Source: Zoroaster sp. YZ-2022 (taxonomy: Eukaryota > Echinodermata > Asteroidea > Forcipulatida > Zoroasteridae). From it: a stretch of 64,000 nucleotides of DNA. The notes below the pieces were generated by a model that was not told where the DNA came from, did no database searches, and worked only from the letters and a program-made list of their open reading frames with translations. Position numbers and translations under genes: made by a program. The stretch is taken from positions 11,897,498 to 11,961,497 of the forward strand of contig CM055835.1 in the NCBI GenBank assembly GCA_029582265.1. The letters are read 5' to 3'. This document shows positions 11,318 to 22,904 of this stretch, piece after piece; the first letter of the stretch is position 1, and every line of letters starts with the position of its first letter.

Positions 11318-14300
11318 TAAATCGGGAGGGTGGCCTTAGCTTTCGATCAAATTCGGACCTTCATCAGAGGCTTTGACAAAGTACAACATAAAAACTCATC
11401 CATTTATAGGGAAAAGGGAAAGCAAAGGATCATGGGGCGGGATCCAAAAAAGGCGGGAAAATTGTGACCAATTAAAGATAAGCATCAGTCTAGAAAAAGC
11501 CAATAGGAGTATCAGAAGTGAACAAAGGGGGGATTATTGAGCCACACAATAAATAGATGTGGCAGCTTATGGTGAGGCTAGGGTAAAGGAGGGATTATTG
11601 AGCCACACAATAAGTAGAGGTGGCAGCTTGTAGTAAAGCTGGCATAAACATAGGACAATACACAAAGGGATAGGACAACAAAAAAGGGGGGTTTACGCCT
11701 TACAAATTGAGGAGTTGGTGTGTGGGTGTAAATAGCTAAATTAAAATAGTCCTATGAGAGACAGTTGGAAAAAATGTAAAAGTATACAAGATAAGATAAA
11801 GCAACAGGTTAAAGCAAATACCTGAAAATAGAACAGGTTAGGACAAAGACCTGAAAAGTAACAGGTTAAAGCAAATACCTGAAAATAAAGGTTAAAGCAA
11901 ATACCTGAAAATAAAGATTAAAACAAATACCTGAAAAGAGAACAGGTTAAAACAGATACCTGAAAAGAGTACAGGTTAAAGCAAATACCTGAAAATAGAG
12001 CAGGTTAAGACAAAGACCTGAAAAGTAACAGGTTAAAACAAATACCTGAAAATAGAACGAAGGTTAAAACAAATACCTGAAAAGAGAACAGGTTAAAACA
12101 GATACCTGAAAAGAGTACAGGTTAAAGCAAATACCTGAAAATAGAACAGGTTAAGACAAAGACCTGAAAAGTAACAGGTTAAAACAAATACCTGAAAATA
12201 GAACGAAGGTTAAAACAAATACCTGAAAAGAAAACAGGTTAAAACAGATACCTGAAAGGAGTACAGGTTAAAGCAAATACCTGGAAAAAAAACAGGTTAA
12301 AGCAAATACCTGAAAAAGGAACAGGTTAAGACAACTACCTGAAAATAGAACAGGTTAGGACAAAATCCTGAAAAAATAAAAGGTTACAACAAATGCCTGG
12401 AAATAGGTAAAGGCAGCTGGGTTATTTGATACCTGTGTTGATATTGAGGCCATAAGGTTGAAGTGTTTTCAGTTGATGTATCCAGTGTGACTCCCTAAGT
12501 TTGCGATGTGTATCATTGCTAGTGCAGGCTTCAATTACAATGAGTTCAACATCATTAATGCTATGATTAGGGCTGTTAAAATGGATAGCCACAGGGTAGG
12601 GTTTTTTAGTTTTCACAGAGGAAACATGGTTGGCAAAGCGGAGACACAATTTGGTCTTTGTCTCCCCTACATATTGTATACCACATCTTTTACATGAGAT
12701 TACATATATAACATTGGGTGTCACACTGGGATTTAGTTCTGATTGTGTAGGTGAGACCAGTACTGTGGCTTTTCACCTTCTGAGCAGGTTTGAGATACAA
12801 ACAGGTTTTGCATCTCGAGCGGTTACACTTAGAGCACCCCTGTGGTGATTGATGATCAGTGACGTTTGTAATAAATGGGAGTCTGACGAATCTCAAATAC
12901 GAACTCAAGATGGCTGCTTTTTATTAAGACATCTCACCATGTGGCATTGGCCACATCCGTACACATGGTGGCGCTATTACAGATAGCTTGTCTAGATTAT
13001 TACAACGTTAAGGTCACTTTTGGTGCTAGGGAGCCTAGCCCGAACCAATATATCACCGAGGTTACGGGGGCGACGGAAAGCAATCAAAGGGGGCTCAGGG
13101 ATGGCTGAGCGTAACCTGTCGGAGGAGTGTAAAATATATATATATATATATATATACACACCCTTTGTCAATTGTTTTCTTTAAGTACAAGATCTAGATA
13201 ATGGGTCTTGAGTGCTAAATGTAACATTTGAGTATTCCCAATATTAAATGACATAAGTTCAAATAATTAAGTTTGAATCTTTAGTTTTGGGAGACGTTTA
13301 AACTTTCATATTAAACTTTCTTGATACAATGGAATTGGGTGTATATCCCAACTCTGGGATTTTTTCAATACGTGGTGTCACTGCAAATCTCACTGTATAT
13401 ATATTCCCACCATGCACAGCCTTATGTATTATTTCAACCATACAACCCAAGGAGTTCGAACTTTCCGACTTCAAAGACAATATGACCGTCGCCGCCCTAA
13501 TCCTTACGACCGCAATGTAAACGCCGATTAGCATGCTCACAGCCGGAAAGCTCATCAAGTAATACACTGCATTGTGGGTATTTCTTTGCATGACGCGATA
13601 TACACATGCGCATTACACACCAATAGTAGCGTGTTTTGAAAAAAAACTTTTTTTCAAGACGTGGTGAAACTTTGGCCTGCATTGGCCGCGAGTTAGAATA
13701 GTACCGATAGAAAGCCCAACTAATGACCATCAAATTGCACCAGTTTTCGAACGTGAGAAATCATGAGAAACATTGAAAATCAATAGAATTGTGATTGCCA
13801 TATTTTCGATGTAATTTACACAAAAAACGATGTAACTTACCGAAATATTGTCCGATTTTCACGATCAAAACTCTGTCAAAAAGATTTCCGTTGTTGCTAT
13901 AACTGCACATACTGATCGGAAACGTGTGGTACTCTGCAATCGACTGCGCATGCGTTTAGCTCTATGGCGATCATACTATTAATCCAGTTACAAAAACAAA
14001 ATGCAGCGATGACGTCATGTCGAGTGCAAACGCACTGAGTGCAGCGGGGCTGTCGGTTACCAGTGTAAAACGCGGCGATGCACTGCATATTCAAAAGACG
14101 GCTTGCGGTCGTAATGTTTACGAGCTCTCACCAGGTGTTGCAGTGCTTTGGCTATGGGTTTGCTGACAGCGCTAATTGGTTGATTCTAATTGCCCGCTAA
14201 GTTCGAACTCCTTGGGTTGTAGCTCTATGTTTCAACCAAGAAATAAAAACTTACCTCGAACTTCAACAGTAAAGGTACACATTCCTTCATTTGAAGATAA

Positions 14301-17300
14301 ATCTTGTGCCTTGCATGTCACAAACGTTATGCCCACACTGTAAGTTCCACCTGATTCAACTAGATTGTTGTTTTCATCACGACAGATAACTGCAATATTA
14401 CTATCGACATTATCAATAGCTGTTGGTTCTTGAGACCAAACAACTACATGACTCATTGATACAGATCCGTTTCGACAAGTAACATCTGGCGGTTGAATAT
14501 CTTGAAAAAAAAAAAAAAAATCAATATTGTATTACAAATAAATGGGCAATTAAACCATTGGCGGATCCAGGGGTGTGGCAAAGGATGACATGCCCCCCCT
14601 TCTTGTGTGCCCCCCCTTCTTTTGGCTGTGTGACCTCCCATTTTTGAGACCCACTACATGTCGGCCTTTTTATTTTTTTTGCTATGAAGCGATGTCCAAT
14701 TGCAGTCAAAATTTGCTGGATTGATTGGAATTCTGCCGTGGTGAACAGAAACTAGAGACTTTTTTGGCCTAATGGCCTATTCCTTATAAACAATGTAATA
14801 ACAAGGTTTAAAATTTAAATCTGCCTGAGATCTTGATATGCCATTTTATGTTAATTTAGTGTTGATAAATTGTACCGTAATAGCAGAACTTATGGTGGAC
14901 CCATTTCAAGTAATGCTGATGTATCAGTTTTAGTGGAAAAGTTGAGCATTGTGGTTTTACACAATTACAACAATAAAACATGAAATGAAATATCATAGTC
15001 ATTATTTCCTTAGCTGAACCAAAATTGGTATAATTATGTGAAGAAACAAAATTGTTAAAATTTATATTGGGAAATTGTGATGGATCAGACTTTACTGTAA
15101 AATCCAAAAATATATTTTACCAATGACTTTAATGATGTAACTGCTGGTAGCATTATTTCCAGCTGTATCAGTGGCTGTGCATGTAATTGTGTGGTTGCCA
15201 ATGCCCAAAGTTGGGGTGTCCGGAGTACAGGTGACTGTTGGCGACTGCCCACTGTTATCCGTGGCTGTTGGACTCGGGTAAGTAATGGTAGCAACGTTTG
15301 ATCCTGTGTCTGTAGGAACTTCGAAGTCGTCTGGTACTGTGATTACTGGATGTTCCATATCTGGGGTTGGGGTTGTTGTATACTAAATTAGTTTTAGGTG
15401 AAATAGTTGAACACACGTAAGGTATCCATTTTACTTGGATTTGAGTGAAACAACTGTCTCCTTTTAATTGCCTATATATTCCTCTTTACAAAAAGTTTTA
15501 CCTGACTTTACATTTCTGAGAAAAGTACAAGATTTGATTTACAATTTTCACTGTAGTCAGCATTTCCTGATCCAAGGGCATACTTAGGGCATACTTGATT
15601 TTGTGTCCAAACTTTTCTGCCATGTGCTGCCCCTTTTTTTCGAGACCATGGATCTGCCCCACAATTAAACGCTCTGTCATCTTTATTGTAAAACTTGTAC
15701 TAAAAATCAAGTAATGAATTTTTTACTCATACCGAGGGCCCTGGACATTTTCTTGTATCGTTTTTTTCACAAACTGATACATGCACTACTCACACACAAA
15801 TCTACTCAAGAGAATCAAGTGTTGAAAACATCAGCACTGTGTATCTTGCATAAAGTCAGCAAAACACCAATTGACAAAATATTTAATGGAATGACCTTTT
15901 CCCCATACAATATCATGTTTGATAATAGAATATCCAGAAGCAAGACAAGAAAGAAGAACAATTTATGCATCATGGACATTTGAGCGACTGAGTGTTGGGT
16001 GTTCATCAATACTTGAGAAGTATAAGCCCATAATATCATGTAGAAATACATTTCATGGATTTGTGTCAGTGAAACCTTATCCATATTAACCACATTTAGG
16101 TTTTAAATTTGCTGACAGTATGTCAGCATGCTAACATTACATTTTAAATTCAGGCGTTCATCAATACTTGAGAAGTATAAGCCCACAATATCATGTAGAA
16201 ATGCATTTCATGGATTTGTGTCAGTGAAACCTTATCCATATTAACCACATTTAGGTTTTAAATTTGGTGATAGTATGTCAGCATGCTAACATATTACATT
16301 TTAAATTCAAGACTCACCGGGTGATGTGTTTGATACTTTTGTTGTTGCAGCTTCTGTTGTTGCAGCTTCTGTTGTTGCTGCCTCTGTGGTTGCTGCCTCT
16401 GTGGTTGCAGCCTCTGTGGTTGCAGCCTCTGTGGTTGCAGCCTCTGTGGTTGCAGCCTCTGTGGTTGCTGCCTCTGTGGTTGCTGCCTCTGTGGTTGCTG
16501 GGTCAGTTGTTGCTGGGTCAGTTGTTGCTGCCTCTGTTGTTGCTGGGTCAGTTGTTGCTGGGTCAGTTGTTGCTGCGTCAGTTGTTGCTGCCTCTGTGGT
16601 TGCAGCCTCTGTAATTGCTGCCTCAGTTGTTGCTGCCTCAGTTGTTGCTGCATCAGTAGTTGCTGCGTCAGTAGTTGCTGCTTCTGTTGCTGCCTCAGTT
16701 GTTGCTACTTCTGTTAGTGCCTCGGTTGTTGCTGCCTCAGTTGTTGCTGGGTCAGTTGTTGCGGCTTCTGTTGTTGCGGCTTCTGTTGTTGCGGCTTCTG
16801 TTGTTGCAGCCTCTGTGGTTGCAGCCTCTGTGGTTGCAGCCTCTGTGGTTGCTGCCTCTGTGGTTGCTGCCTCTGTGGTTGCTGCCTCAGTTGTTGCTTC
16901 CTCTGTAATTGCAGCCTCTGTGGTTGCAGCCTCTGTATTTGCAGCCTCAGTTGTTGCTACTTCTGTTAGTGCCTCGGTTGTTGCTGCCTCAGTTGCTGGG
17001 TCAGTTGTTGCGGCTTCTGTTGTTGCAGCCTCTGTTGTTGCTGCCCCTGTGGTTGCTGCCCCAGTGGTTGCTGCCCCAGTGGTTGCTGCCCCTGTGGTTG
17101 CTGCCCCTGTGGTTGCTGCCCCAGTTGTTGCGGCCGCTGTGGTTGCGGCCTCTGTGGTTGCGGCCCCTGTGGTTGCGGCCCCAGTGGTTGCGGCCCCAGT
17201 GGTTGCGGCCCCAGTGGTTGTGGCCCCAGTGGTTGCGGCCCCAGTGGTTGCGGCCCCAGTGGTTGCGGCCCCAGTGGTTGCTGCCCCAGTGGTTGCTGCC

Positions 17301-20300
17301 CCAGTGGTTGCTGCCCCAGTGGTTGCTGCCCCAGTGGTTGCTGCCTCTGTGGTTGCTGCCTCAGTTGTTGCTGCCTCTGTAATTGCAGCCTCTGTGGTTG
17401 CAGCCTCTGTGTTTGCAGCCTCTGTGTTTGCAGCCTCAGTTGTTGCTACTTCTGTTAGTGCCTCGGTTGTTGCTGCCTCAGTTGTTGCGGCCTCTGTTGT
17501 TGCTGCCCCTGTGGTTGCTGCCCCTGTGGTTGCTGCCCCTGTGGTTGCTGCCCCTGTGGTTGCTGCCCCAGTGGTTGCTGCCCCAGTGGTTGCTGCCCCA
17601 GTGGTTGCGGCCCCAGTGGTTGCGGCCCCAGTGGTTGCGGCCCCAGTGGTTGCGGCCCCAGTGGTTGCGGCCCCAGTGGTTGCTGCCCCAGTGGTTGCTG
17701 CCCCAGTGCTTGCGGCCCCAGTGGTTGCGGCCCCAGTGGTTGCGGCCCCAGTGGTTGCGGCCCCAGTGGTTGCGGCGCCAGTGGTTGCTGCCTCAGTTGT
17801 TGCTGCCTCAGTTGTTGTGGCCTCTGTTGTTGCTGCCCCTGTGGTTGCTGCCCCTGTGGTTGCTGCCCCTGTGGTTGCTGCCCCTGTGGTTGCTGCCCCT
17901 GTGGTTGCTGCCCCTGTGGTTGCTGCCCCAGTGGTTGCTGCCCCAGTGGTTGCTGCCCCAGTGGTTGCTGCCCCAGTGGTTGCTGCCTCTGTGGTTGCTG
18001 CCTCTGTAATTGCAGCCTCTGTGGTTGCAGCCTCTGTTGTTGCTGCCCCTGTGGTTGCTGCCCCTGTGGTTGCTGCCCCTGTGGTTGCTGCCCCTGTGGT
18101 TGCTGCCCCTGTGGTTGCTGCCCCTGTGGTTGCTGCCCCAGTGGTTGCTGCCCCAGTGGTTGCTGCCCCAGTGGTTGCTGCCCCAGTGGTTGCTGCCTCT
18201 GTGGTTGCTGCCTCTGTAATTGCAGCCTCTGTGGTTGCAGCCTCTGTGTTTGCAGCCTCTGTGTTTGCAGCCTCAGTTGTTGCTACTTCTGTTAGTGCCT
18301 CGGTTGTTGCTGCCTCAGTTGTTGCGGACTCTGTTGTTGCTGCCCCTGTGGTTGCTGCCCCTGTGGTTGCTGCCCCTGTGGTTGCTGCCCCAGTGGTTGC
18401 TGCCCCAGTGGTTGCTGCCCCAGTGGTTGCGGCCCCAGTGGTTGCGGCCCCAGTGGTTGCGGCCCCAGTGGTTGCGGCCCCAGTGGTTGCGGCCCCAGTG
18501 GTTGCGGCCCCAGTGGTTGCGGCCCCAGTGGTTGCGGCCCCAGTGGTTGCGGCGCCAGTGGTTGCGGCCCCTGTGCTTGCGGCCCCTGTGGTTGCTGCCC
18601 CAGTGGTTGCGGCCCCTGTGGTTGCGGCCCCTGTGGTTGCTGCCCCTGTGGTTGCTGCCCCTGTGGTTGCTGCCCCTGTGGTTGCTGCCCCTGTGGTTGC
18701 TGCCCCTGTGGTTGCTGCCCCTGTGGTTGCTGCCCCTGTGGTTGCTGCCCCTGTGGTTGCTGCCCCTGTGGTTGCTGCCCCTGTGGTTGCTGCCCCTGTG
18801 GTTGCTGCCTCTGTGGTTGCTGCCTCTGTGGTTGCTGCCTCTGTGGTTGCTTCCTCTGTGTTTGCAGCCTCAGTTGTTGCTACTTCTGTTAGTGCCTCGG
18901 TTGTTGCTGCCTCAGTTGCTGGGTCAGTTGTTGCGGCTTCTGTTGTTGCAGCCTCTGTTGTTGCTGCCCCTGTGGTTGCTGCCCCAGTGGTTGCTGCCCC
19001 TGTGGTTGCTGCCCCAGTGGTTGCGGGCCCAGTGGTTGCGGCCCCAGTGGTTGCGGCCCCAGTGGTTGCTGCCCCAGTGGTTGCTGCCCCAGTGGTTGCG
19101 GCCCCAGTGGTTGCTGCCCCAGTGGTTGCTGCCCCAGTGGTTGCTGCCCCAGTGGTTGCTGCCCCTGTGGTTGCTGCCCCTGTGGTTGCTGCCCCAGTGG
19201 TTGCGGCCCCAGTGGTTGCGGCCCCAGTGGTTGCTGCCCCAGTGGTTGCTGCCCCAGTGGTTGCGGCCCCAGTGGTTGCGGCCCCAGTGGTTGCGGCCCC
19301 AGTGGTTGCGGCCCCTGTGGTTGCGGCCCCTGTGGTTGCTGCCCCAGTGGTTGCGGCCCCTGTGGTTGCGGCCCCTGTGGTTGCTGCCCCTGTGGTTGCT
19401 GCCCCTGTGGTTGCTGCCCCTGTGGTTGCTGCCCCTGTGGTTGCTGCCCCTGTGGTTGCTGCCCCAGTGGTTGCTGCCCCAGTGGTTGCTGCCCCAGTGG
19501 TTGCTGCCCCTGTGGTTGCTGCCCCTGTGGTTGCTGCCCCAGTGGTTGCGGCCCCAGTGGTTGAGGCCCCAGTGGTTGCTGCCCCTGTGGTTGCTGCCCC
19601 TGTGGTTGCTGCCTCTGTGGTTGCTGCCTCTGTGGTTGCTGCCTCTGTGGTTGCTGCCTCTGTGGTTGCTTCCTCTGTGTTTGCAGCCTCAGTTGTTGCT
19701 ACTTCTGTTAGTGCCTCGGTTGTTGCTGCCTCAGTTGCTGGGTCAGTTGTTGCGGCTTCTGTTGTTGCAGCCTCTGTTGTTGCTGCCCCTGTGGTTGCTG
19801 CCCCAGTGGTTGCTGCCCCTGTGGTTGCTGCCCCAGTGGTTGCGGCCCCAGTGGTTGCGGCCCCAGTGGTTGCGGCCCCAGTGGTTGCTGCCCCAGTGGT
19901 TGCTGCCCCAGTGGTTGCGGCCCCAGTGGTTGCTGCCCCAGTGGTTGCTGCCCCAGTGGTTGCTGCCCCAGTGGTTGCTGCCCCAGTGGTTGCTGCCCCA
20001 GTGGTTGCTGCCCCTGTGGTTGCTGCCCCTGTGGTTGCTGCCCCTGTGGTTGCTGCCCCAGTGGTTGCGGCCCCAGTGGTTGCGGCCCCAGTGGTTGCGG
20101 CCCCAGTGGTTGCTGCCCCAGTGGTTGCTGCCCCAGTGGTTGCGGCCCCAGTGGTTGCGGCCCCAGTGGTTGCGGCCCCAGTGGTTGCGGCCCCTGTGGT
20201 TGCGGCCCCTGTGGTTGCTGCCCCAGTGGTTGCGGCCCCTGTGGTTGCGGCCCCTGTGGTTGCTGCCCCTGTGGTTGCTGCCCCTGTGGTTGCTGCCCCA

Positions 20301-22904
20301 GTGGTTGCTGCCCCAGTGGTTGTTGCCCCTGTGGTTGCGGCCCCTGTGGTTGCGGCCCCAGTGGTTGCGGCCCCAGTGGTTGCGGCCCCAGTGGTTGCGG
20401 CCCCAGTGGTTGCTGCCCCAGTGGTTGCTGCCCCAGTGGTTGCGGCCCCAGTGGTTGCGGCCCCAGTGGTTGCGGCCCCAGTGGTTGCGGCCCCTGTGGT
20501 TGCGGCCCCTGTGGTTGCTGCCCCAGTGGTTGCGGCCCCTGTGGTTGCTGCCCCTGTGGTTGCTGCCCCTGTGGTTGCTGCCCCTGTGGTTGCTGCCCCT
20601 GTGGTTGCTGCCCCTGTGGTTGCTGCCCCTGTGGTTGCTGCCCCTGTGGTTGCTGCCCCTGTGGTTGCTGCCCCTGTGGTTGCTGCCCCAGTGGTTGCTG
20701 CCCCTGTGGTTGCTGCCCCAGTGGTTGCTGCCCCAGTGGTTGCGGCCCCAGTGGTTGCGGCCCCAGTGGTTGCGGCCCCAGTGGTTGCGGCCCCAGTGGT
20801 TGCGGCCCCAGTGGTTGCGGCCCCAGTGGTTCCTGCCCCAGTGGTTGCTGCCCCAGTGGTTGCTGCCCCAGTGGTTGCTGCCCCAGTGGTTGCTGCCCCA
20901 GTGGTTGCTGCCCCAGTTGTTGCAGCTTCTGTTGCTGCCTCTGTAGTTGCAGCCTCAGTTGTTGCTGCGTCAGTTGTTGCTGCGTCAGTTGTTACGGCTT
21001 CTGTTGTGGCTTCTGTTGCGGCTTCTGTTGTTGCTGCCTCTGTAGTTGCAGGCTCAGTGGTTGCTGCCTCAGTTGTTGCTACTTCTGTTGCTGCCTCAGT
21101 TGTGGCTTCTGTTTCTGCCGCTGTAGTTGCTGCCGCTGTTGTTGCTGCCTCTGTAGTTGCAACCTCAGTTGTTGCAGCCTCTGTAGCTTCTGTTGTTGCA
21201 GCTTTTGTTGTTCCTGCCTCAGTTGTTGCGGTCCCAGTTGTTGCCGCCTCTGTAGTTGCAGCCTCTGTGGTTGCTGCAGCTGTTGTTGCTGCTTCTGTTG
21301 TTGCTGCCTCAGTGGTTGCTTTTTCTGTTGTTGCCTCAGTTGTTGCCACTGTGGTTCCAGCTTCTGTAGTTGCTACCTCGGTTGTTGCTGCCAAATAAAG
21401 CAAGAATGTATATTTAAGGAATATATATGTTTTATCTCACTAAAATGTCTCTGTATATGTGACTTGTTAAAAAAGCATTTTCTTGTGAAGAAAAATAAGT
21501 ATTTGAAAACGTTTCCCTCGTGTTTTAATTGGGGAATAATCGTTTTGCTTGAGAAAGAAATTCATGAGATGATTTCTGATAGCTTATACTTTGCGTCACA
21601 TTTCAAGCCAATTCTTTTAAAACTGTTTTTTTTACTAGTAACAGCTAGTACTTCGTATTTTGGTGAATACATAGTTTGCGTGCAATACTGCAATTTGCTT
21701 ATTTCCAATAAAGGACAAACTGTTTACGCTATTTAATTTAAATATGTGATATCTTAACAAGTTAGTTACCTAATGCATTAGGCATTTACATTGCTATACC
21801 AAATCGGTAGAAAAATATAAAGAACGGACTGTTAAATGCACTCGTGATATTTTTCCGAAAACTAAGGTGATTTTCAAAAAGGGGTTGCTAGACAGAACAT
21901 TTTTGCTTCAAGTGTTTTTGACAAAAATTTACAAAATGATGTACCATCCTTTAAGATAAACGACCAATGCAGCTGATCACTGCTGTTGTAATAGGCCTAC
22001 CGCATGTCCCGCTCACCCCCCCCCCCCCCCGAGCAAGTTTCTGTTGTCATGCATAGGCCTATTTTACCAAAAAATACAAAGTACAGAAAATATTTTAGTA
22101 CAATCGTTTCGCTTTTCACGGATTTCTGTTTCACGTGAAAGTGGAACAAAGTAATGAACAATAATGTACTCAAGTATATTAGTTAATTCCACGGTGAATG
22201 CGAACAGAGCTTAACACTTACTGCAGCGATGCGCTTCATATGTTTTACTAATAAACTTCACTTAAAGCCAGTATACACTTTGGTAAAATGTCTGTAAATG
22301 CATCCAAACATTTTAAGAATCAAGATATACGGTAAATATACAAGACCAAAATGTGAAAGTTTCAGTTTATTTCATTTTGTTAACGAGAAAATAGTGAAAG
22401 TTTAATGCATTCAGACATTATTTTGTATACATTCCAATGTTGAATTTTTATTTTCATGAAAACTGAAATTAATTTTGGAAATTATTTCACTCATTTAACT
22501 GGAAAGATAGCACTAAGGCAGAAATATTTCGATAGATGTTTGATCGTAAATTTTTACACCAAGTAAGTATTTTGTAAAACTGTGAGATTTTGTTTGTTGA
22601 GATATACCAATATAGTGTAAGGTGGCTTAAAGCGAAAGTTCAGAAAGCTTGAATCGAAGTGAAGCTACCTGCAACGGAGGCTTATATACATGTCTGTCAC
22701 GATCGTTAAAAGCAGAACTAACTATCGCAAGGCACGACATGAATTGGAAATTCCATATAGGGCTGTTAGAAATTCACTTTGGTTTTATTCGAAGTGGAAC
22801 AAAATGAAAAATAAATTACCTGCAGCGGTGACTATTAAAATTACAATCAATGCGAGCAGAAGCGAGAAGGGCGAACACACCAGTGAATTACGGTGACGAG
22901 CCAT
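10874..22904 (-). CDS. Secreted mucin-like protein with giant Thr-rich repeat exon and HYR domains (3' end not seen)
   Basis: Five minus-strand exons join in phase: 22904-22820 (signal peptide), 21387-16318 (Thr/Ala repeat, about 1690 residues), 15360-15121, 14500-14255 and 11143-10874 (one HYR domain each). All four internal junctions are phase 1, the arrangement typical of exon-shuffled extracellular modules. The start codon is in a strong context (A at -3, G at +4) and opens a hydrophobic leader. HYR domains are about 80-residue immunoglobulin-like extracellular adhesion modules first described in sea-urchin hyalin. The repeat block should be densely O-glycosylated. Predicted product: a secreted or surface mucin of more than 1950 residues, in mucus, gut lining or extracellular matrix. 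The last exon ends on a GT donor, so more exons follow, perhaps in the gap. No family name can be assigned. Confidence 0.8.
11279..12910 (-). mobile_element. Penelope-like element, 5'-truncated, with GIY-YIG endonuclease and tandem-repeat 3' region
   Basis: On the minus strand, 12908-12715 encodes a Cys-rich segment (G-C-S-K-C-N-R-S-R-C-K-T-C) that runs, after a one-base frame break near 12715, into a GIY-YIG endonuclease (12724-12422): V-I-Y-V-I-S-C, C-G-I-Q-Y-V-G-E-T, then R-E-S-H-W-I-H-Q-L-K-T and P-Y-G-L-N. This Cys-knuckle plus GIY-YIG arrangement is diagnostic of Penelope-like retroelements, where the domain cuts target DNA. The reverse transcriptase that should precede it is missing. 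The 3' part is a repeat array, and the end (11290-11400) has GAAAGCTAAGGCCACCCTCCC next to (TA)n. It sits inside an intron of the mucin/HYR gene, in the same orientation. Confidence 0.82.
11806..12400. repeat. Minisatellite in the Penelope-like 3' region
   Basis: About 16 head-to-tail copies of a 30-38-bp unit on the theme ACAGGTTAAARCAAATACCTGAAAAKAG. Each unit contains a short inverted pair (CAGGT...ACCTG), so it could form a string of small hairpins. It lies between the GIY-YIG frame and the element's terminus. Confidence 0.9.
13443..14219. mobile_element. Tc1/mariner-type MITE, 777 bp
   Basis: Perfect 21-bp inverted termini (CAACCCAAGGAGTTCGAACTT at 13443-13463 and its complement at 14199-14219) are flanked on both sides by TA, the Tc1/mariner target duplication. 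No transposase frame is present. It is inserted in the intron between two HYR exons of the mucin-like gene. Confidence 0.85.
14255..14500 (-). CDS. Mucin-like gene exon 4: HYR-like domain
   Basis: A 246-nt exon of 82 residues, phase 1 to phase 1 (acceptor in a T-run then CAAG, donor CGAG|GTAAGT). It contains VVVWSQEP, GGTYSVGITFVTCKAQDLSS and C-T-F-T-V-E-V-R. It is nearly identical over its last 60 residues to the exon at 10874-11143, so the two arose by recent exon duplication. Confidence 0.87.
15121..15360 (-). CDS. Mucin-like gene exon 3: HYR domain
   Basis: A 240-nt exon of 80 residues, phase 1 to phase 1 (acceptor CAACCCCAG, donor TTG|GTAAAA). It starts D-M-E-H-P-V-I-T-V-P-D and carries the HYR signatures A-T-D-N-S-G, V-T-C-T-P and G-N-H-T-I-T-C-T-A-T-D-T-A-G-N, ending S-Y-I-I-K-V. 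It is a near-canonical HYR with both Cys residues. Confidence 0.9.
16001..16308. repeat. 155-bp tandem duplication in intron 2 of the mucin-like gene
   Basis: Two head-to-tail copies (16001-16155 and 16156-16308) begin GTTCATCAATACTTGAGAAG and are nearly identical. The second copy ends only about 9 bases from the splice donor of the giant repeat exon. Confidence 0.9.
16318..21387 (-). CDS. Mucin-like gene exon 2: 5.07-kb Thr-rich pentapeptide repeat
   Basis: A single exon of 5070 nt (acceptor TTTATTTGGCAG, donor CCCG|GTGAGT), phase 1 to phase 1. The 15-nt unit (GCA-ACC-ACT-GGG-GCA type) gives ATTGA or ATTEA pentapeptides. The edges are Glu-rich (TTEAA) and the interior is Gly-rich (TTGAA). 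Six near-identical punctuation blocks encoding E-A-L-T-E-V-A-T-T-E-A occur at about 16704, 16956, 17445, 18282, 18879 and 19698 and divide the array into higher-order units. Almost half the residues are Thr with no Ser or Pro tandem, an unusual composition for a mucin; the periodic Thr-Thr suggests O-glycosylation. Both strands are open for about 1690 codons purely because of the repeat. The minus strand is chosen for its splice sites and the signal-peptide exon. Confidence 0.85.
21388..22819 (-). other. Intron 1 of the mucin-like gene
   Basis: A 1.4-kb AT-rich intron between the signal-peptide exon and the repeat exon. It holds a poly-C tract at 22016-22030 and, at about 22264-22600, a dispersed repeat also present at about 7657. 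No coding signal is seen. Confidence 0.7.
22820..22904 (-). CDS. Mucin-like gene exon 1: start codon and signal peptide
   Basis: An 85-nt coding part: ATG at 22904-22902 in the context CAAGATGG, then MARHRNSLVCSPFSLLLALI and a further VILIVTAA, a positively charged n-region followed by a hydrophobic core. It ends GCTGCAG|GTAATT in phase 1. The split Ala codon is completed by the first bases of the repeat exon (CA), giving an open junction. Confidence 0.85.

Noticed and set aside
18220..20946. 908-codon Leu/Trp/Pro-rich plus-strand frame
   Set aside because: Another frame of the same 15-bp repeat; no independent support.
16326..21398. 1690-codon open frame on the plus strand through the Thr-repeat exon
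   Set aside because: A 15-bp repeat keeps all frames without stops open on both strands. The minus strand has a signal-peptide exon, splice sites and phase-matched HYR exons; the plus strand has none.
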